A stretch of DNA of 64,000 nucleotides from Gemmatimonadota bacterium. GTDB taxonomy: Bacteria; Gemmatimonadota; Gemmatimonadetes; Gemmatimonadales; Gemmatimonadaceae. The translations under genes were made by a program, and so were the position numbers. The stretch covers positions 247,692 through 311,691 of the forward strand of contig DAHUXM010000004.1 in NCBI GenBank assembly GCA_027307165.1, given 5' to 3'. The notes under the pieces are model-generated. The model was not told where the DNA came from and searched no databases. It worked only from the letters and a program-made list of their open reading frames with translations. Shown piece by piece: positions 1 to 8,820 of the stretch (position 1 is the stretch's first letter; every line of letters starts with the position of its first letter).

Positions 1-132
1 GACGAATGCGAGAGGCGCCCACCATGCAGTTCGTCGCGTCGCCGCAGCGGAATGATCAATACTTCCGGCGCTATATCCTCGCGCAGGCGTCGCCCAACGC
101 GTCAGGCTGGATTGAGTTGGCCCGCCTGTCAT
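1..132 (-). CDS. Possible 5' part of a gene running off the left edge
   Basis: An ATG at 132 on the minus strand opens a frame that stays open for 44 codons to the window edge. A GAGG stands 8 nt before the ATG, a good Shine-Dalgarno. The last residues visible (RRTAWWAPLAFV) could be the beginning of a membrane helix. It lies about 165 nt downstream of the copC-copD gene on the same strand. No family is recognisable from so short a piece, and this may be a chance open frame. Confidence 0.35.
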   Translation of the reverse strand, partial: MTGGPTQSSLTRWATPARGYSAGSIDHSAAATRRTAWWAPLAFV

Positions 133-297
133 GCCGAGTTCCTCGATCGTTGACGTCGCGAACGGGGCGCATCGTGGCGCGGATCAGCGTCCGGTCACGT
201 CACCAGAAGCGATATCATACCCGGCGATCGGCAGCATGGTCCCGGGTCGCCCCGGAGACAAACGAGTATTTCTGCTACGAAATGAGAGCTCAGCGGT

Positions 298-1743
298 TCA
301 ACGCACGGGCGGCTGGGTCGCCACGAGGACGGCCGTTGCCGCGATCACGAGCACTCCAGCCGTGAGCTCGATCCACACCGAGCGCCGGAAGCCGCCGACT
401 GCAGATCCACCGGTTTCCCGATGAGCGAGCGCTCCACGCATCCGCAGCCAGTTGAACGCACCGCCCGCGAATACCAGCATCACGAACCCCAGCTTTACGA
501 GGAGCACCGTACCGTACGTCGAATGGAACAGCGCCGCAAAAGATCCGACACGCATCCACGCGGCAAGCACTCCGCTGGCGACGACGAATCCCGCAGACAC
601 CAGCGCCAGCGGACTGAACGCATTCACCAGTCTTGCAACCAATGGCACCCGTCCTGTCGCGCGCGCATGCGTGTCGATGGAATTCCCTATCGAGAGCGCC
701 GCAGGCACGCCAACCACTGCGAGGGTCAGCAAGCCACCCAGCCATGCGCCGGCCGCAACTACGTGAATGACGTCGATGGCAATGGAGAGACTTCTGTTTC
801 CGGGCGCTGCCATGGCGTGTCCGGCGAATGCGGGCGTCGCAGCAAGCGCCACTGAAACAAACGCCACAACGAGCCATGGCGTTCCTCGGCGATGCGCGCC
901 ACGAGCCGATGCAAAGGCGATGCACACGATCGCCGTGATGACGAACTGCGTGATCCAGACTCGCCCCCAGAACATGCCCAGGAGCGACCCCATCGCCACG
1001 TTTCCGCCGACTACGGCGTGCTCCGCGTACAGCCGGCATACCGAGGCTACGAGAAAGACGATTCCGGCGGCAAGCCCGAGCCTGGCCGCCTGCCTCGTCG
1101 CGCGATCGTCGAAAGCGCCGACAGTGTCTGCGTCGCCCTCCGAGCGCACCCTCGACAGTACCAGCAGTACGAACGCTGCCACGCCCACTACCGTTATAAG
1201 TGCGACGAAGGTCAGCCAGCGCGCCAGCACGTAGACCGGTGCTTCGACATCCATTCCCTGCACGGGAGCGGGAGATGTCCTGGCGGTCGCGGTCCCGGCG
1301 CTATCGTGCTGGATTGCACCGGTGGATGCACTGCCGGCACCTGTCGTCGTACCGGCTGCGCTATCGACCACGAAGGTGAAGCTGCCTCTGGAGGGGTGCC
1401 CATCATCCTTCGCGACCGTACGCCAGGCCACCGTGTACTGTCCCGGCCGAAGAGGTGAATCGATCGTCGCAAGCAGGTGCAGCGGATTGGCAGGGTCGAC
1501 CTTCGCCGGCCCGACTGCTGTGCGGCTGCCACCTGGTCCGGTTATGGAGATTGTGGTCAGCGTCGCTTCAGCGGCTTCACTGTACCACAGCTCGATCCCG
1601 GTCGGCGCGACGGCCATGTGAGATCCCGCCGACGGCGCGCTCCTGAGCAGGTGTGCGTGGGCCCACGCGGTTCGGGGAGCGGCGAGGGTCAACGTGGCCA
1701 CGATGATTGCGGTGATCCATCTCGCAGCGCGCGTCGCAATCAC
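298..1743 (-). CDS. CopC-CopD fusion, copper resistance/uptake membrane protein
   Basis: From the GTG at 1743 this is 481 aa. Residues 1-28 form a signal peptide; the mature protein would begin HAHLLRSAPSAGS, the start of a CopC domain whose N-terminal His is a Cu(II) ligand. The second part of the site, Asp-x-His, is seen in KDDGHPSRG. After a Thr/Gly/Ser-rich linker comes a CopD domain of about eight membrane helices ending near the C-terminus. CopC-CopD proteins bind periplasmic copper and pass it to or across the inner membrane. The frame is open up to a TTG at 1959, but that start would put ~100 residues before the signal cleavage site, so 1743 is preferred although it has no clear Shine-Dalgarno. 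No other copper gene is adjacent. Confidence 0.88.
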   Translation of the reverse strand: MIATRAARWITAIIVATLTLAAPRTAWAHAHLLRSAPSAGSHMAVAPTGIELWYSEAAEATLTTISITGPGGSRTAVGPAKVDPANPLHLLATIDSPLRPGQYTVAWRTVAKDDGHPSRGSFTFVVDSAAGTTTGAGSASTGAIQHDSAGTATARTSPAPVQGMDVEAPVYVLARWLTFVALITVVGVAAFVLLVLSRVRSEGDADTVGAFDDRATRQAARLGLAAGIVFLVASVCRLYAEHAVVGGNVAMGSLLGMFWGRVWITQFVITAIVCIAFASARGAHRRGTPWLVVAFVSVALAATPAFAGHAMAAPGNRSLSIAIDVIHVVAAGAWLGGLLTLAVVGVPAALSIGNSIDTHARATGRVPLVARLVNAFSPLALVSAGFVVASGVLAAWMRVGSFAALFHSTYGTVLLVKLGFVMLVFAGGAFNWLRMRGALAHRETGGSAVGGFRRSVWIELTAGVLVIAATAVLVATQPPVR

Positions 1744-2159
1744 CGGCGAGCGCGTCGCCGTCGGCCGCCGTCCAAATGGAGCAGCTGGCAGGTCGCCATT
1801 GTCGCTATGGGGGGTCGAATGCCTTGCTTCGATCTCGCGTCGACCGGGGATTCTGTGAGCAGCCAAAATTTCCCTGTTCCCCGATTCAGAGCTCCGCCGA
1901 CGTGGCTCGAGCCCATTTTTTTGCGCTATCAAAACCGAAAATGGGAGGTGCCGGTTCAACGCGCCTCACGAGGCTGTTTCATAGGGGAAACATACAGTCT
2001 TGCACGCACGGCGCTCGACCATATCCGAGGTCAACGGCATGATAAACATATGATTATCAGTCTGGCGCGATACTGGCAGACATTCACTCGAACGGCAGTC
2101 CGGAATATGCCCTCTGCGGATGCAGCGGCGCATGTAACCACTATGGGAGATCAGCATAT
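1744..2159. promoter_or_regulatory. Divergent intergenic region with TGATAA-N8-TTATCA palindrome
   Basis: This gap lies between the leftward copC-copD gene and the rightward lipoprotein gene and should hold both promoters. The only striking element is the inverted repeat TGATAA-N8-TTATCA at 2040-2059, an AT-rich operator-like palindrome in a GC-rich background, about 100 nt before the lipoprotein start. The factor that might bind it is unknown. If copC-copD starts at 1959, part of this stretch is coding. Confidence 0.3.
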
Positions 2160-3089
2160 ATGAGTCGTGCCGCAAGATGGATATCACCAGCTGTCCTGCT
2201 GGCGATTACGCTCGCCGCTTGCCAGAAGGGTGAAAAGGGCACGAGTGCGGGAGCGACAACGTCAGCCAGCAACGCCACGGCGCCGGCTACCGATTCCACA
2301 ACCGTGTCCCAGACGGCGGAGCTACAGGCACAGAAGGACTCGCTCATGGGCGTTACGCGCAGCCTTCTGGCGGCGATGGCGTCGATCGACTCGGCAACCT
2401 CCTCCGCTGGCATCAAGGCGAAGAACAAGGGTGAGCCAATCACTTCCTATGAAGAAGGCGTTCGCGCACGGACGGTCCAGGCTCTCGCGCGGCTCAAGAG
2501 CACTCAGGCCCGTCTTCGCACCATAGACGAACGGGTTTCCAGACTGGGTGGCGAGAACGCCCAGCTCAAGGCACAGGTTACAGAGTTCCAGACGACGGTC
2601 GCGGCATTGCAGACGCAGCTCGCGTCGTCGCAGACGCGCGCCGATTCACTGGTCCGGCAGCTCTACGCGGCGAACATTCGTGGCGATTCGCTCCAGTACC
2701 GTACGCAGCAGCTGGGCTACACGATCGATTCCACAGCCTATGAGAATCGCAGGGTGTTCGTCGTAAGCGGGACGGCCGACTATCTCGTGAAGCACCACAT
2801 CGCGCAGGTGGTTGGCGGATCGCGCTTCCCGTTCATCGTGAAGATCGGCCAGACCATCCGACCGGCAAATGGCCACCCGGATTCCACGCTGTTCCGTGCG
2901 TTCGACATGTCTGCGATGACGACGGTTCCAGTAGATACGACGCGCTCGTACGAGATCATCTCGTCGCAGGACCTCACCGGTGCAGATCGGTCCAATGCAA
3001 AGGGCCGGGTGTTCCACGGGGCGATTCACATTACTGACCCGAAGACCTTTTGGCGCCCCTCGCCTTACCTGATTCTGCTCGTGCCGTAG
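2160..3089 (+). CDS. Lipoprotein with central coiled coil
   Basis: A 309 aa protein with a lipoprotein signal peptide: a basic start, a hydrophobic core and the lipobox LAAC, with Cys21 as the acylation site. A Ser/Thr/Ala-rich linker follows. Residues ~90-175 are rich in Ala, Gln, Leu and Arg in heptad-like spacing (SRLGGENAQLKAQVTEF), indicating a coiled coil. The C-terminal ~130 residues look globular (RRVFVVSGTADYLVKHHIAQ). It is probably anchored in the envelope. I do not recognise the family. A GGAG lies 10-11 nt before the ATG, and an intrinsic terminator follows, so it appears monocistronic. Confidence 0.75.
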   Translation: MSRAARWISPAVLLAITLAACQKGEKGTSAGATTSASNATAPATDSTTVSQTAELQAQKDSLMGVTRSLLAAMASIDSATSSAGIKAKNKGEPITSYEEGVRARTVQALARLKSTQARLRTIDERVSRLGGENAQLKAQVTEFQTTVAALQTQLASSQTRADSLVRQLYAANIRGDSLQYRTQQLGYTIDSTAYENRRVFVVSGTADYLVKHHIAQVVGGSRFPFIVKIGQTIRPANGHPDSTLFRAFDMSAMTTVPVDTTRSYEIISSQDLTGADRSNAKGRVFHGAIHITDPKTFWRPSPYLILLVP

Positions 3090-3116
3090 CCACGCTACGA
3101 TAGCGCTTTTGATGAA

Positions 3117-3154
3117 GGGGTCCGGCGGCGTGAAGCTGCCGGGCCCCTTTTCTT
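3117..3154 (+). terminator. Intrinsic terminator after the lipoprotein gene
   Basis: Two 13-nt arms (3117-3129 and 3135-3147) pair around a 5-nt loop with two wobble-type positions; a T-rich run starts at 3148. It ends the transcript of the lipoprotein gene, 28 nt after its stop codon. Confidence 0.85.
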
Positions 3155-3193
3155 TGTGTTACAATTTCTGACCAATCGATCCAGGAATTTCTC

Positions 3194-4288
3194 ATGCCGG
3201 TCCATTTCCCGTTCGACGCGTCGATCGCGAGCGCGTCGACGATTCCGTCACGTCTCTACACGGATCCGGTCTATCTCGAGCTGGAGCAGGAGCGGATATT
3301 CGGCCGAACGTGGCAACTCGTGGGGCGTGCGGATCAGGTCGTCGAGTCGGGGCAGTTCTTCACTGCCGATGTTGCTGGCGAGGGAATCGTGATACTGCGC
3401 GACGGTCCAACGCTGCGCGGCTTTCACAATGTCTGTCTGCACAGGGCAGGGATGGTCGCCGTGGGGTGTGGCAAGCGCAAGACGTTGCAGTGCCACTATC
3501 ACGGCTGGACGTACAATCTTCAGGGTGATCTGATTCGCGCGCCGGAGATGGAAGGTGTCGAGCGATTCGCCATGGAGGACATGCACCTCAAGCCAGTCCA
3601 GGTAACGCAGTGGGGTCCGCTTGTCTTCGCGAACCTCGATCTCAAGGCGCCACCGTTGAGCGAGTTTCTGGAGGACATCCCGGATCGTGCGCGGCACTTT
3701 CACATCGACGAGATGCGCTACGTGATGCGGCGTGAATACACTCTCCACTGCAACTGGAAGGTGTACATCGACAACTATCTCGAAGGCTACCACATTCCGG
3801 TGGTGCATCCCGGCCTTCACAAGGAGATCGCGTACGACGAGTATCGCGTCGAGCCGCACCGGTACTATTCGCTGCAGCATGCGCCGCTGCGCCCTGTCAC
3901 CGGGAACCGGGAGGCGCGCAACTACCTTCCTCCGGAGCAACGCGGCACTGCCGACGACCAGGCGCAGTATTACTGGCTGTTCCCGAATGTCATGCTCAAC
4001 GTCTACCTGGGTCAGATGCAGACGAACGTGATCCTGCCACTCGACGTGGATCGCACCTTGACGATATTCGAGTGGTATTCCGCCAGCCCGCCGGCGGACG
4101 TGGAGGCCGACGAGACATGGACTCGACTGCTGAAGTTCAGCGATGAGATACAGGTCGAGGATATCGAGATCTGCGAGGCGGTTCAGAAGAATCTCAGATC
4201 CAGGATCTACGATCGCGGACGCTACTCGGTCAAGCGAGAGAACGGCGTGCACCACTTCCATTCGTTGCTGCACGAATTTCTGACGTAA
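3194..4288 (+). CDS. Rieske non-haem iron oxygenase, alpha subunit
   Basis: A 364 aa aromatic-ring-hydroxylating-type oxygenase. The Rieske [2Fe-2S] ligands are C81, H83 (CLHRAG) and C100, H103 (CHYHGW). The catalytic domain has the mononuclear-iron motif NYLEGYHIPVVHP with H200 and H205; a later Asp in the VEDIEICEA segment is a candidate third ligand. The family includes ring dioxygenases and the choline/carnitine monooxygenases; the EGYHIPVVH form is found in the latter type too, so the substrate cannot be told. No ferredoxin, reductase or beta subunit is adjacent, so electrons must come from elsewhere. The next gene begins 6 nt after the stop, so the two are likely co-transcribed. Confidence 0.9.
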   Translation: MPVHFPFDASIASASTIPSRLYTDPVYLELEQERIFGRTWQLVGRADQVVESGQFFTADVAGEGIVILRDGPTLRGFHNVCLHRAGMVAVGCGKRKTLQCHYHGWTYNLQGDLIRAPEMEGVERFAMEDMHLKPVQVTQWGPLVFANLDLKAPPLSEFLEDIPDRARHFHIDEMRYVMRREYTLHCNWKVYIDNYLEGYHIPVVHPGLHKEIAYDEYRVEPHRYYSLQHAPLRPVTGNREARNYLPPEQRGTADDQAQYYWLFPNVMLNVYLGQMQTNVILPLDVDRTLTIFEWYSASPPADVEADETWTRLLKFSDEIQVEDIEICEAVQKNLRSRIYDRGRYSVKRENGVHHFHSLLHEFLT

Positions 4289-4294
4289 CCGAGA

Positions 4295-5176
4295 GTGCCT
4301 GAGCTTCCCGATATCACGGTCTACATCGAGGCGCTGAACGCACGAATTCTGCATCAGCGCCTCATCGCGCTTGCCGTATTGAATCCGTTCGTGCTCCGAA
4401 CTTTCGATCCGCCAATCGCCGAAGCGAGCGGACGTGAAGTCGTGGAGGTTGGGAGGATCGGGAAGCGAATCGTCATTGGATTGAAAGGCGAGTTGTTCAT
4501 CGTCATCCATCTCATGATCGCCGGCAGGTTGCGCTGGTTGCCGGCTGGCAAGGCCGCACCGAAAAAACTGAGTCTCGCGACGTTCGCGTTCGAAACTGGC
4601 ACGCTCGTTCTCACAGAAGCCGGAACCACGCGGCGTGCCTCGCTGTCACTGATCGGCGGCAGGGAAGCGCTGTCGCAGCTGGATCGGGGCGGGCTCGATG
4701 TCTTCGCGTCGGATTTCAGCGCGTTCGCGACGCGCCTGCGGAGCGAGAATCACACCCTCAAGCGGGCACTCACGGATCCGCGTCTGTTCGATGGAATCGG
4801 GAACGCATATTCCGACGAGATACTGCATCGCGCGCGTCTCTCTCCGGTCGCGCTGAGCGGACGCATCAGCGACGATGACGCACTCAGATTGTACGACGCA
4901 ACGCGGGTGGTGCTGCGCGAGTGGACCGATCGTCTGCGCGCGGAGGCCGGCGACAAATTTCCGGAGCGTGTCACGGCGTTCCGCCCTGAGATGGCGGTGC
5001 ACGGCAAGTACGGGGAGCCGTGCCCGGTATGCGGAACCCCCGTGCAGCGCATCAGATATGCAAGCAACGAGACCGATTACTGCGCCCGGTGCCAGACCAA
5101 CGGGAAGTTGCTGGCGGATCGCGGTCTGTCGCGATTACTCAAACAGGACTGGCCCAAGTCGGTGGACGACCTGTGA
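4295..5176 (+). CDS. Fpg/Nei-family DNA glycosylase/AP lyase
   Basis: A 293 aa base-excision-repair glycosylase starting at GTG. After removal of Met the N-terminal Pro is the Schiff-base nucleophile and the next Glu is catalytic: the start PELPDI corresponds to PELPEV of Fpg. HLMIAGRLRW matches the conserved HxGMxGxL region, and LFDGIGNAYSDEILHRARLSP is the helix-two-turn-helix. A C-terminal zinc finger has C243, C246, C263 and C266. The family removes oxidised bases such as 8-oxoguanine or oxidised pyrimidines; Fpg versus Nei specificity cannot be settled by eye. Its position 6 nt behind an oxygenase gene may reflect coupling of oxidative chemistry with repair, but that is speculative. Confidence 0.9.
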   Translation: MPELPDITVYIEALNARILHQRLIALAVLNPFVLRTFDPPIAEASGREVVEVGRIGKRIVIGLKGELFIVIHLMIAGRLRWLPAGKAAPKKLSLATFAFETGTLVLTEAGTTRRASLSLIGGREALSQLDRGGLDVFASDFSAFATRLRSENHTLKRALTDPRLFDGIGNAYSDEILHRARLSPVALSGRISDDDALRLYDATRVVLREWTDRLRAEAGDKFPERVTAFRPEMAVHGKYGEPCPVCGTPVQRIRYASNETDYCARCQTNGKLLADRGLSRLLKQDWPKSVDDL

Positions 5177-5327
5177 TGCGAAAGCATAGTCCGATCGGAT
5201 TCAACGCCGTCGCGTAGCAGGCGTGAGCAGTGCGACGCGAATGTGGGGCACGGATGCATCAGTGCCTGTCAGCGTAAATGCCATCAAGCCCGCTTTCCCG
5301 GGGCTGACGTTCCTTAGACGAACTGCG

Positions 5328-5600
5328 TCAGCTTGCTCCATCCTGTCCCAGTCGCTCGCGGATCTGTCGAATGCGCTCATCCCACCAGGAGAAATCGTGA
5401 TATTCGCTGATCTGTGCGGCGAGCTCGATCTCATTCAGCGCCGTGATTGCTGGATCCTCGGACGGCGTCGACGTCTCAGCGCTCAGGATGGCAGCGGGGG
5501 GAAGTGCGTGAATTTCGTAATCCGGCGCTGGCAGCATGCGAACGCCCGGCTCACCAAGCCGTATCTCGATCGGCGATATGACGGGGATGCTCATCAGCAT
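5328..5600 (-). CDS. Small acidic protein downstream of the YbcI-like gene
   Basis: A 90 aa ORF beginning with ATG at 5600 (or the in-frame ATG at 5594), preceded by GGAGGT 9 nt upstream. The start overlaps the stop of the upstream 176 aa gene, so the two are translationally coupled. It has a Pro/Ala-rich N-terminal half and an acidic, aromatic C-terminal half (SEYHDFSWWDERIRQIRERLG), probably helical. No signal peptide or membrane segment is evident and I do not recognise a family. The strong ribosome site and overlap are the main evidence that it is real. Confidence 0.6.
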   Translation of the reverse strand: MLMSIPVISPIEIRLGEPGVRMLPAPDYEIHALPPAAILSAETSTPSEDPAITALNEIELAAQISEYHDFSWWDERIRQIRERLGQDGAS

Positions 5601-6124
5601 TTTGTGTGACCTCCAAGACTGAGGGCGAATGCTGCGCCTGCGAGCACTTGCAGTGTGCACAGCATCAGCAGTGTGGCGTATGTCCAACCGTGATTTCTTA
5701 CCGACTTCGGAAGCGTACGACGATACAGCAGCCATCCTGCGAGAATCGTCGCCGACTCCAGCGCGAAGTCGACCAACGGCCGCGCATAGAGATTCATACC
5801 CACCACCGGTCCGCCCGGCCACGTCGGCTTGATCCCTGTAAAATAGTCCAGGCCCCAATGCGACAGGACCACCAGTGCCACGATCATCGTGCCGGTCACA
5901 TTGCGAGTGATTGCATATGCAAGCAACGCAAAGACGATCGCAGCAGCTCCAACGGGAATGAATCCGTGTGTGTACATGCCGTTGGGACCGCGACTGATAT
6001 CCGCGACGCAGGATCCAGCGTCGAGCCAATCCGGGATCTGCGCCGCGACGAGCACGAGCCACAGAGGTAGTGTCTTCCGGAACGAGTACGCACCAAGCCC
6101 AAAGCCGATGTGACCAGCGTACAC
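5594..6124 (-). CDS. Membrane protein of the YbcI/metal-dependent-hydrolase-like family
   Basis: A 176 aa integral membrane protein starting GTG at 6124. It begins MYAGHIGFGLGAYSF and carries SHWGLDY and PTWPGGP, which also occur in the 216 aa protein at 44455-45105, so the window has two paralogues. The His/Asp pattern (GHIGF near the N-terminus, PDWLD, SHWGLD) resembles the inner-membrane metal-dependent hydrolase family that includes YbcI. Four to five hydrophobic segments are visible. Its first base is shared with the stop of a 40-codon upstream ORF and its stop overlaps the next gene, so three small genes form an operon. Biochemical activity is unknown. Confidence 0.75.
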   Translation of the reverse strand: MYAGHIGFGLGAYSFRKTLPLWLVLVAAQIPDWLDAGSCVADISRGPNGMYTHGFIPVGAAAIVFALLAYAITRNVTGTMIVALVVLSHWGLDYFTGIKPTWPGGPVVGMNLYARPLVDFALESATILAGWLLYRRTLPKSVRNHGWTYATLLMLCTLQVLAGAAFALSLGGHTKC

Positions 6125-6246
6125 TATTGCACCTGACCCTGTCGCCGGGCTGCAGCAAGTGATCGTCTGTGAAAGAAGAGCGTGGTGACGACGGGCGCGA
6201 GCAACGCGAGCGCAAGGGTGAGACCTTTTACCAGATGGATCGGCAT
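6124..6246 (-). CDS. Small membrane peptide (40 aa)
   Basis: ATG at 6246 opens a 40-codon ORF whose stop TAG shares one base with the GTG of the following membrane-protein gene. The peptide starts MPIHLVKGL, has one hydrophobic segment (TLALALLAPVVTTLFF) and ends in a basic tail (HRRSLAAARRQGQ), the usual shape of a single-pass small membrane protein. The Shine-Dalgarno is weak. It could instead be a leader whose translation feeds the next start. Confidence 0.45.
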   Translation of the reverse strand: MPIHLVKGLTLALALLAPVVTTLFFHRRSLAAARRQGQVQ

Positions 6247-6289
6247 TCCGGAGGTGGTGTGTTGTACGCTCCCTAAACTTAGCGGGCGA

Positions 6290-8068
6290 TCACTTCTTCT
6301 CTGGAGCCTTGTTTGGCTTGCTGACGTTCTCGCCTACGCCGGCTGCTATGGATGGCCGCGCGAAAAGGAAACCCTGGCCCATGACGCAGCCCAGATCCTC
6401 GAGCGTCACGCGCTGCGATGCATGCTCGATTCCCTCGGCGATGGTCGACAGGCCGAGCGTCCCGCCGAGTCCGATTATGGTGCGGGTGAGGGCAGCGCCG
6501 GCGGCGTCACGCTCCATTCCTTCGATGAAGGCCTTGTCGATCTTGATGATGTCGATCGGGAACTGCTGCAGATAGCTAAGCGATGAATAGCCCGTGCCGA
6601 AGTCATCGATTGCGAGATGAACGCCGAGCTCCTTCAGTTCCTGCAGCCGCTGGACCATCATCTCGGTACGGTGCATGATGACGGTTTCCGTGATCTCGAG
6701 GACCAGTCGCTCCGGTGGAAGTCTGGAGTCGGCGAGTGCAGCGGCGACGTCGGAAACGAAGGTCGCGTCCTGGATCTGCTTTCCGGAGACGTTTACGGCG
6801 ACGCTCATGTGATGTTCATCCGGCAAGCCGTGCCACCAGGCGAAGGCCTGGGTGCACGCTTCATGAAGCACCCATCGGCCAAGCGGAACGATGAGGCCGG
6901 TTTCCTCGGCTACCGTGATGAAGTCAGCCGGCTGCAGTTCGCCGCGGCGAGGGTGATTCCAGCGCACGAGAGCTTCGACACCGACGACGGTGTCGGTATC
7001 GAGCTGGACGAGCGGCTGATAGTGCAGCACGAATTCCGACGCTGGTACCGCCACTGCGTGGCGCAGGTCGGTCTCGAGACCGATCCTGTCGACCACCGCG
7101 GTGTGCATCGAAGGCTCGAAGAACTGGTAGCGGTTCTTGCCCGATCCCTTGGCGGAGTACATCGCCACATCGGCATTGCGGAGCACCTCATCGGCGCCGT
7201 CGCTGTCCGAGTGTGGTCGCGCGATGCCTGTGCTTATTCCGACGGTCACCATCTCGTTTCCGATCGGGATCGGCTGTCGCATCGCGCGTGTAATGCGATC
7301 GGCAACGATCCTCGCCTCCTCGTCGTCGCGCACATTCTCGAGCAGGATCGCGAACTCGTCGCCTCCGAAGCGCGCGACGGTGTCCGAGCCACGCGTCGCG
7401 TTGAGCAAGCGGGCCGCTGCGACGACGAGCAGCTGGTCGCCCGCACTGTGCCCGGCGCTGTCGTTCACCGCCTTGAAGTTGTCCACATCGAGAAACATCA
7501 CTACTACGCGATCACGGTGAGCTGCGCGTTGCAGTGCCATCTCGACTCGCTGCCTGAACAGCGTGCGATTCGGGAGGTCCGTGAGTGGATCATGCGATGC
7601 CTGATGTGTGAGTCGTTCTTCGAGCGACTTGCGTGTGCGTATGTCCTGCACCATGGCGATGACGCCGAGCGACTTGCCGCTGGTTGCGCTGTGTGCGCGC
7701 GACATCGTCAACGCGGCCCATACGATCTCGCCATCGCGGCGAGTATAGCGCTGCTCGATCGCGAGCTCCGGACTTGCGCCGCTCGAGATCGCCGCCATCG
7801 CTGCGGCGAGACCGTTGGCGTCATCGTCGGGAACGAGCTGGTACAGCTGACGGTTCAGCAGCTCTTCGCTGGAGTAGCCAAGGAACTGCTGCATGGCAGC
7901 ATTCGTGGCGATGATCCTGCCATCGGTATCGATGAGCGCGATGCCGACGGCGGAGTGCTCAAAGACGGCTCGGAAGCGCGCCTCGCTGGCCAGCACGGCT
8001 TCGTAGGTCCGATCCTGTCGCGCGACATCCCGGCCGTCACCGTGAATCGCGTTCCATTCATCGGACAA
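6290..8068 (-). CDS. PAS-GGDEF-EAL cyclic-di-GMP enzyme
   Basis: A 592 aa soluble protein. A PAS domain occupies roughly residues 25-140 (ARFRAVFEHSAVGIALIDTD), followed by a GGDEF domain with an intact RFGGDEF motif and an EAL domain with an intact VEALVRW motif and the downstream DDFGTGYSS and KIDKAFI segments. Both catalytic motifs being intact, it may make and break c-di-GMP, or one domain may act as a GTP-binding regulator of the other. The PAS domain is the likely sensor. No membrane segment is seen. It follows queC-queE on the same strand after a 109 nt gap and may have its own promoter. Confidence 0.93.
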   Translation of the reverse strand: MSDEWNAIHGDGRDVARQDRTYEAVLASEARFRAVFEHSAVGIALIDTDGRIIATNAAMQQFLGYSSEELLNRQLYQLVPDDDANGLAAAMAAISSGASPELAIEQRYTRRDGEIVWAALTMSRAHSATSGKSLGVIAMVQDIRTRKSLEERLTHQASHDPLTDLPNRTLFRQRVEMALQRAAHRDRVVVMFLDVDNFKAVNDSAGHSAGDQLLVVAAARLLNATRGSDTVARFGGDEFAILLENVRDDEEARIVADRITRAMRQPIPIGNEMVTVGISTGIARPHSDSDGADEVLRNADVAMYSAKGSGKNRYQFFEPSMHTAVVDRIGLETDLRHAVAVPASEFVLHYQPLVQLDTDTVVGVEALVRWNHPRRGELQPADFITVAEETGLIVPLGRWVLHEACTQAFAWWHGLPDEHHMSVAVNVSGKQIQDATFVSDVAAALADSRLPPERLVLEITETVIMHRTEMMVQRLQELKELGVHLAIDDFGTGYSSLSYLQQFPIDIIKIDKAFIEGMERDAAGAALTRTIIGLGGTLGLSTIAEGIEHASQRVTLEDLGCVMGQGFLFARPSIAAGVGENVSKPNKAPEKK

Positions 8069-8177
8069 GGGTTAGTCCGCGTCTGGTGTGGTCGCCATCG
8101 TCGTGCTCATCCACTTTACGACGCACATGACAGGCCGCCCGCAACAGTGCGGGTCCAAAGTCGATACGGTCGCAATG

Positions 8178-8816
8178 TCAGCGGATTCCGGCCACCTTGT
8201 GCGTCTGTACCGATAGCCGCCACTTCGGATGGTCGAGGCAATACTGGATTGCCGCCCGGGTTGCCTGTTCAAGCGACGGTCCATCCATCGGCTGAAGGTA
8301 GAAGTGCGTGAACTGGAGATTCGCGAAACGCTCCGGAAGTGCGCGCTCCTGCGGATAGACCAGCTTGAGCTCGTCACCAGTCGCGATCGCGAGCGGTGCG
8401 TCGGATTTGGGGCTCACACAGATCCAGTCGAGGCCGGCTATTGCAGGCTGCGTTCCATTGGTTTCGACAGCAACGCGAAAGCCACGGCGATGCAGTGCCT
8501 CGACCGCCGGCTCGTCCAGCTGCAGTAACGGCTCACCACCCGTGCACACCACAAACCGTTCAGCTCCCTCGTCCGTGGTCGGTCTCCAGGCCGACTCCAC
8601 CGCACTCGCGAGTGCTTCGGCATCTGCGAACTTCCCGCCGTCAGGGCCAACGCCGACGAAATCAGTGTCACAGAACGTACAGACGGCACTCGCGCGGTCG
8701 CTCTCGCGGCCCGTCCACAGGTTGCACCCTGAAAAACGGCAGAACACCGCCGCGCGTCCGGTGTTTGCTCCTTCCCCTTGCAGCGTGTAGAAGATTTCCT
8801 TGACTGTGTACGCCAT
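8178..8816 (-). CDS. queE: 7-carboxy-7-deazaguanine synthase
   Basis: A 212 aa radical-SAM enzyme. The start (VKEIFYTLQGEGANTGR) is typical of QueE, and the iron-sulphur ligands are C31, C46 and C49, the unusual C-x14-C-x2-C spacing of this family rather than CxxxCxxC. FVVCTGGEPLLQLD is the SAM-binding GGEP motif. QueE converts 6-carboxytetrahydropterin to 7-carboxy-7-deazaguanine in the pathway to preQ0 and queuosine. It starts 4 nt after the queC stop, so the pair is one operon. queD and queF are not in the window. Confidence 0.95.
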   Translation of the reverse strand: MAYTVKEIFYTLQGEGANTGRAAVFCRFSGCNLWTGRESDRASAVCTFCDTDFVGVGPDGGKFADAEALASAVESAWRPTTDEGAERFVVCTGGEPLLQLDEPAVEALHRRGFRVAVETNGTQPAIAGLDWICVSPKSDAPLAIATGDELKLVYPQERALPERFANLQFTHFYLQPMDGPSLEQATRAAIQYCLDHPKWRLSVQTHKVAGIR

Positions 8817-8820
8817 CGCG

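Noticed and set aside
3248..4510. 420-codon minus-strand frame over the Rieske oxygenase
   Set aside because: Antisense shadow; the plus strand has all iron ligands.
5201..5434. 77-codon minus-strand ORF after the 90-aa gene
   Set aside because: It overlaps the better-supported 90-aa gene in a different frame and has no ribosome site.
6617..8311. 564-codon frame on the plus strand opposite the GGDEF/EAL gene
   Set aside because: Shadow frame; the opposite strand carries PAS, GGDEF and EAL motifs.
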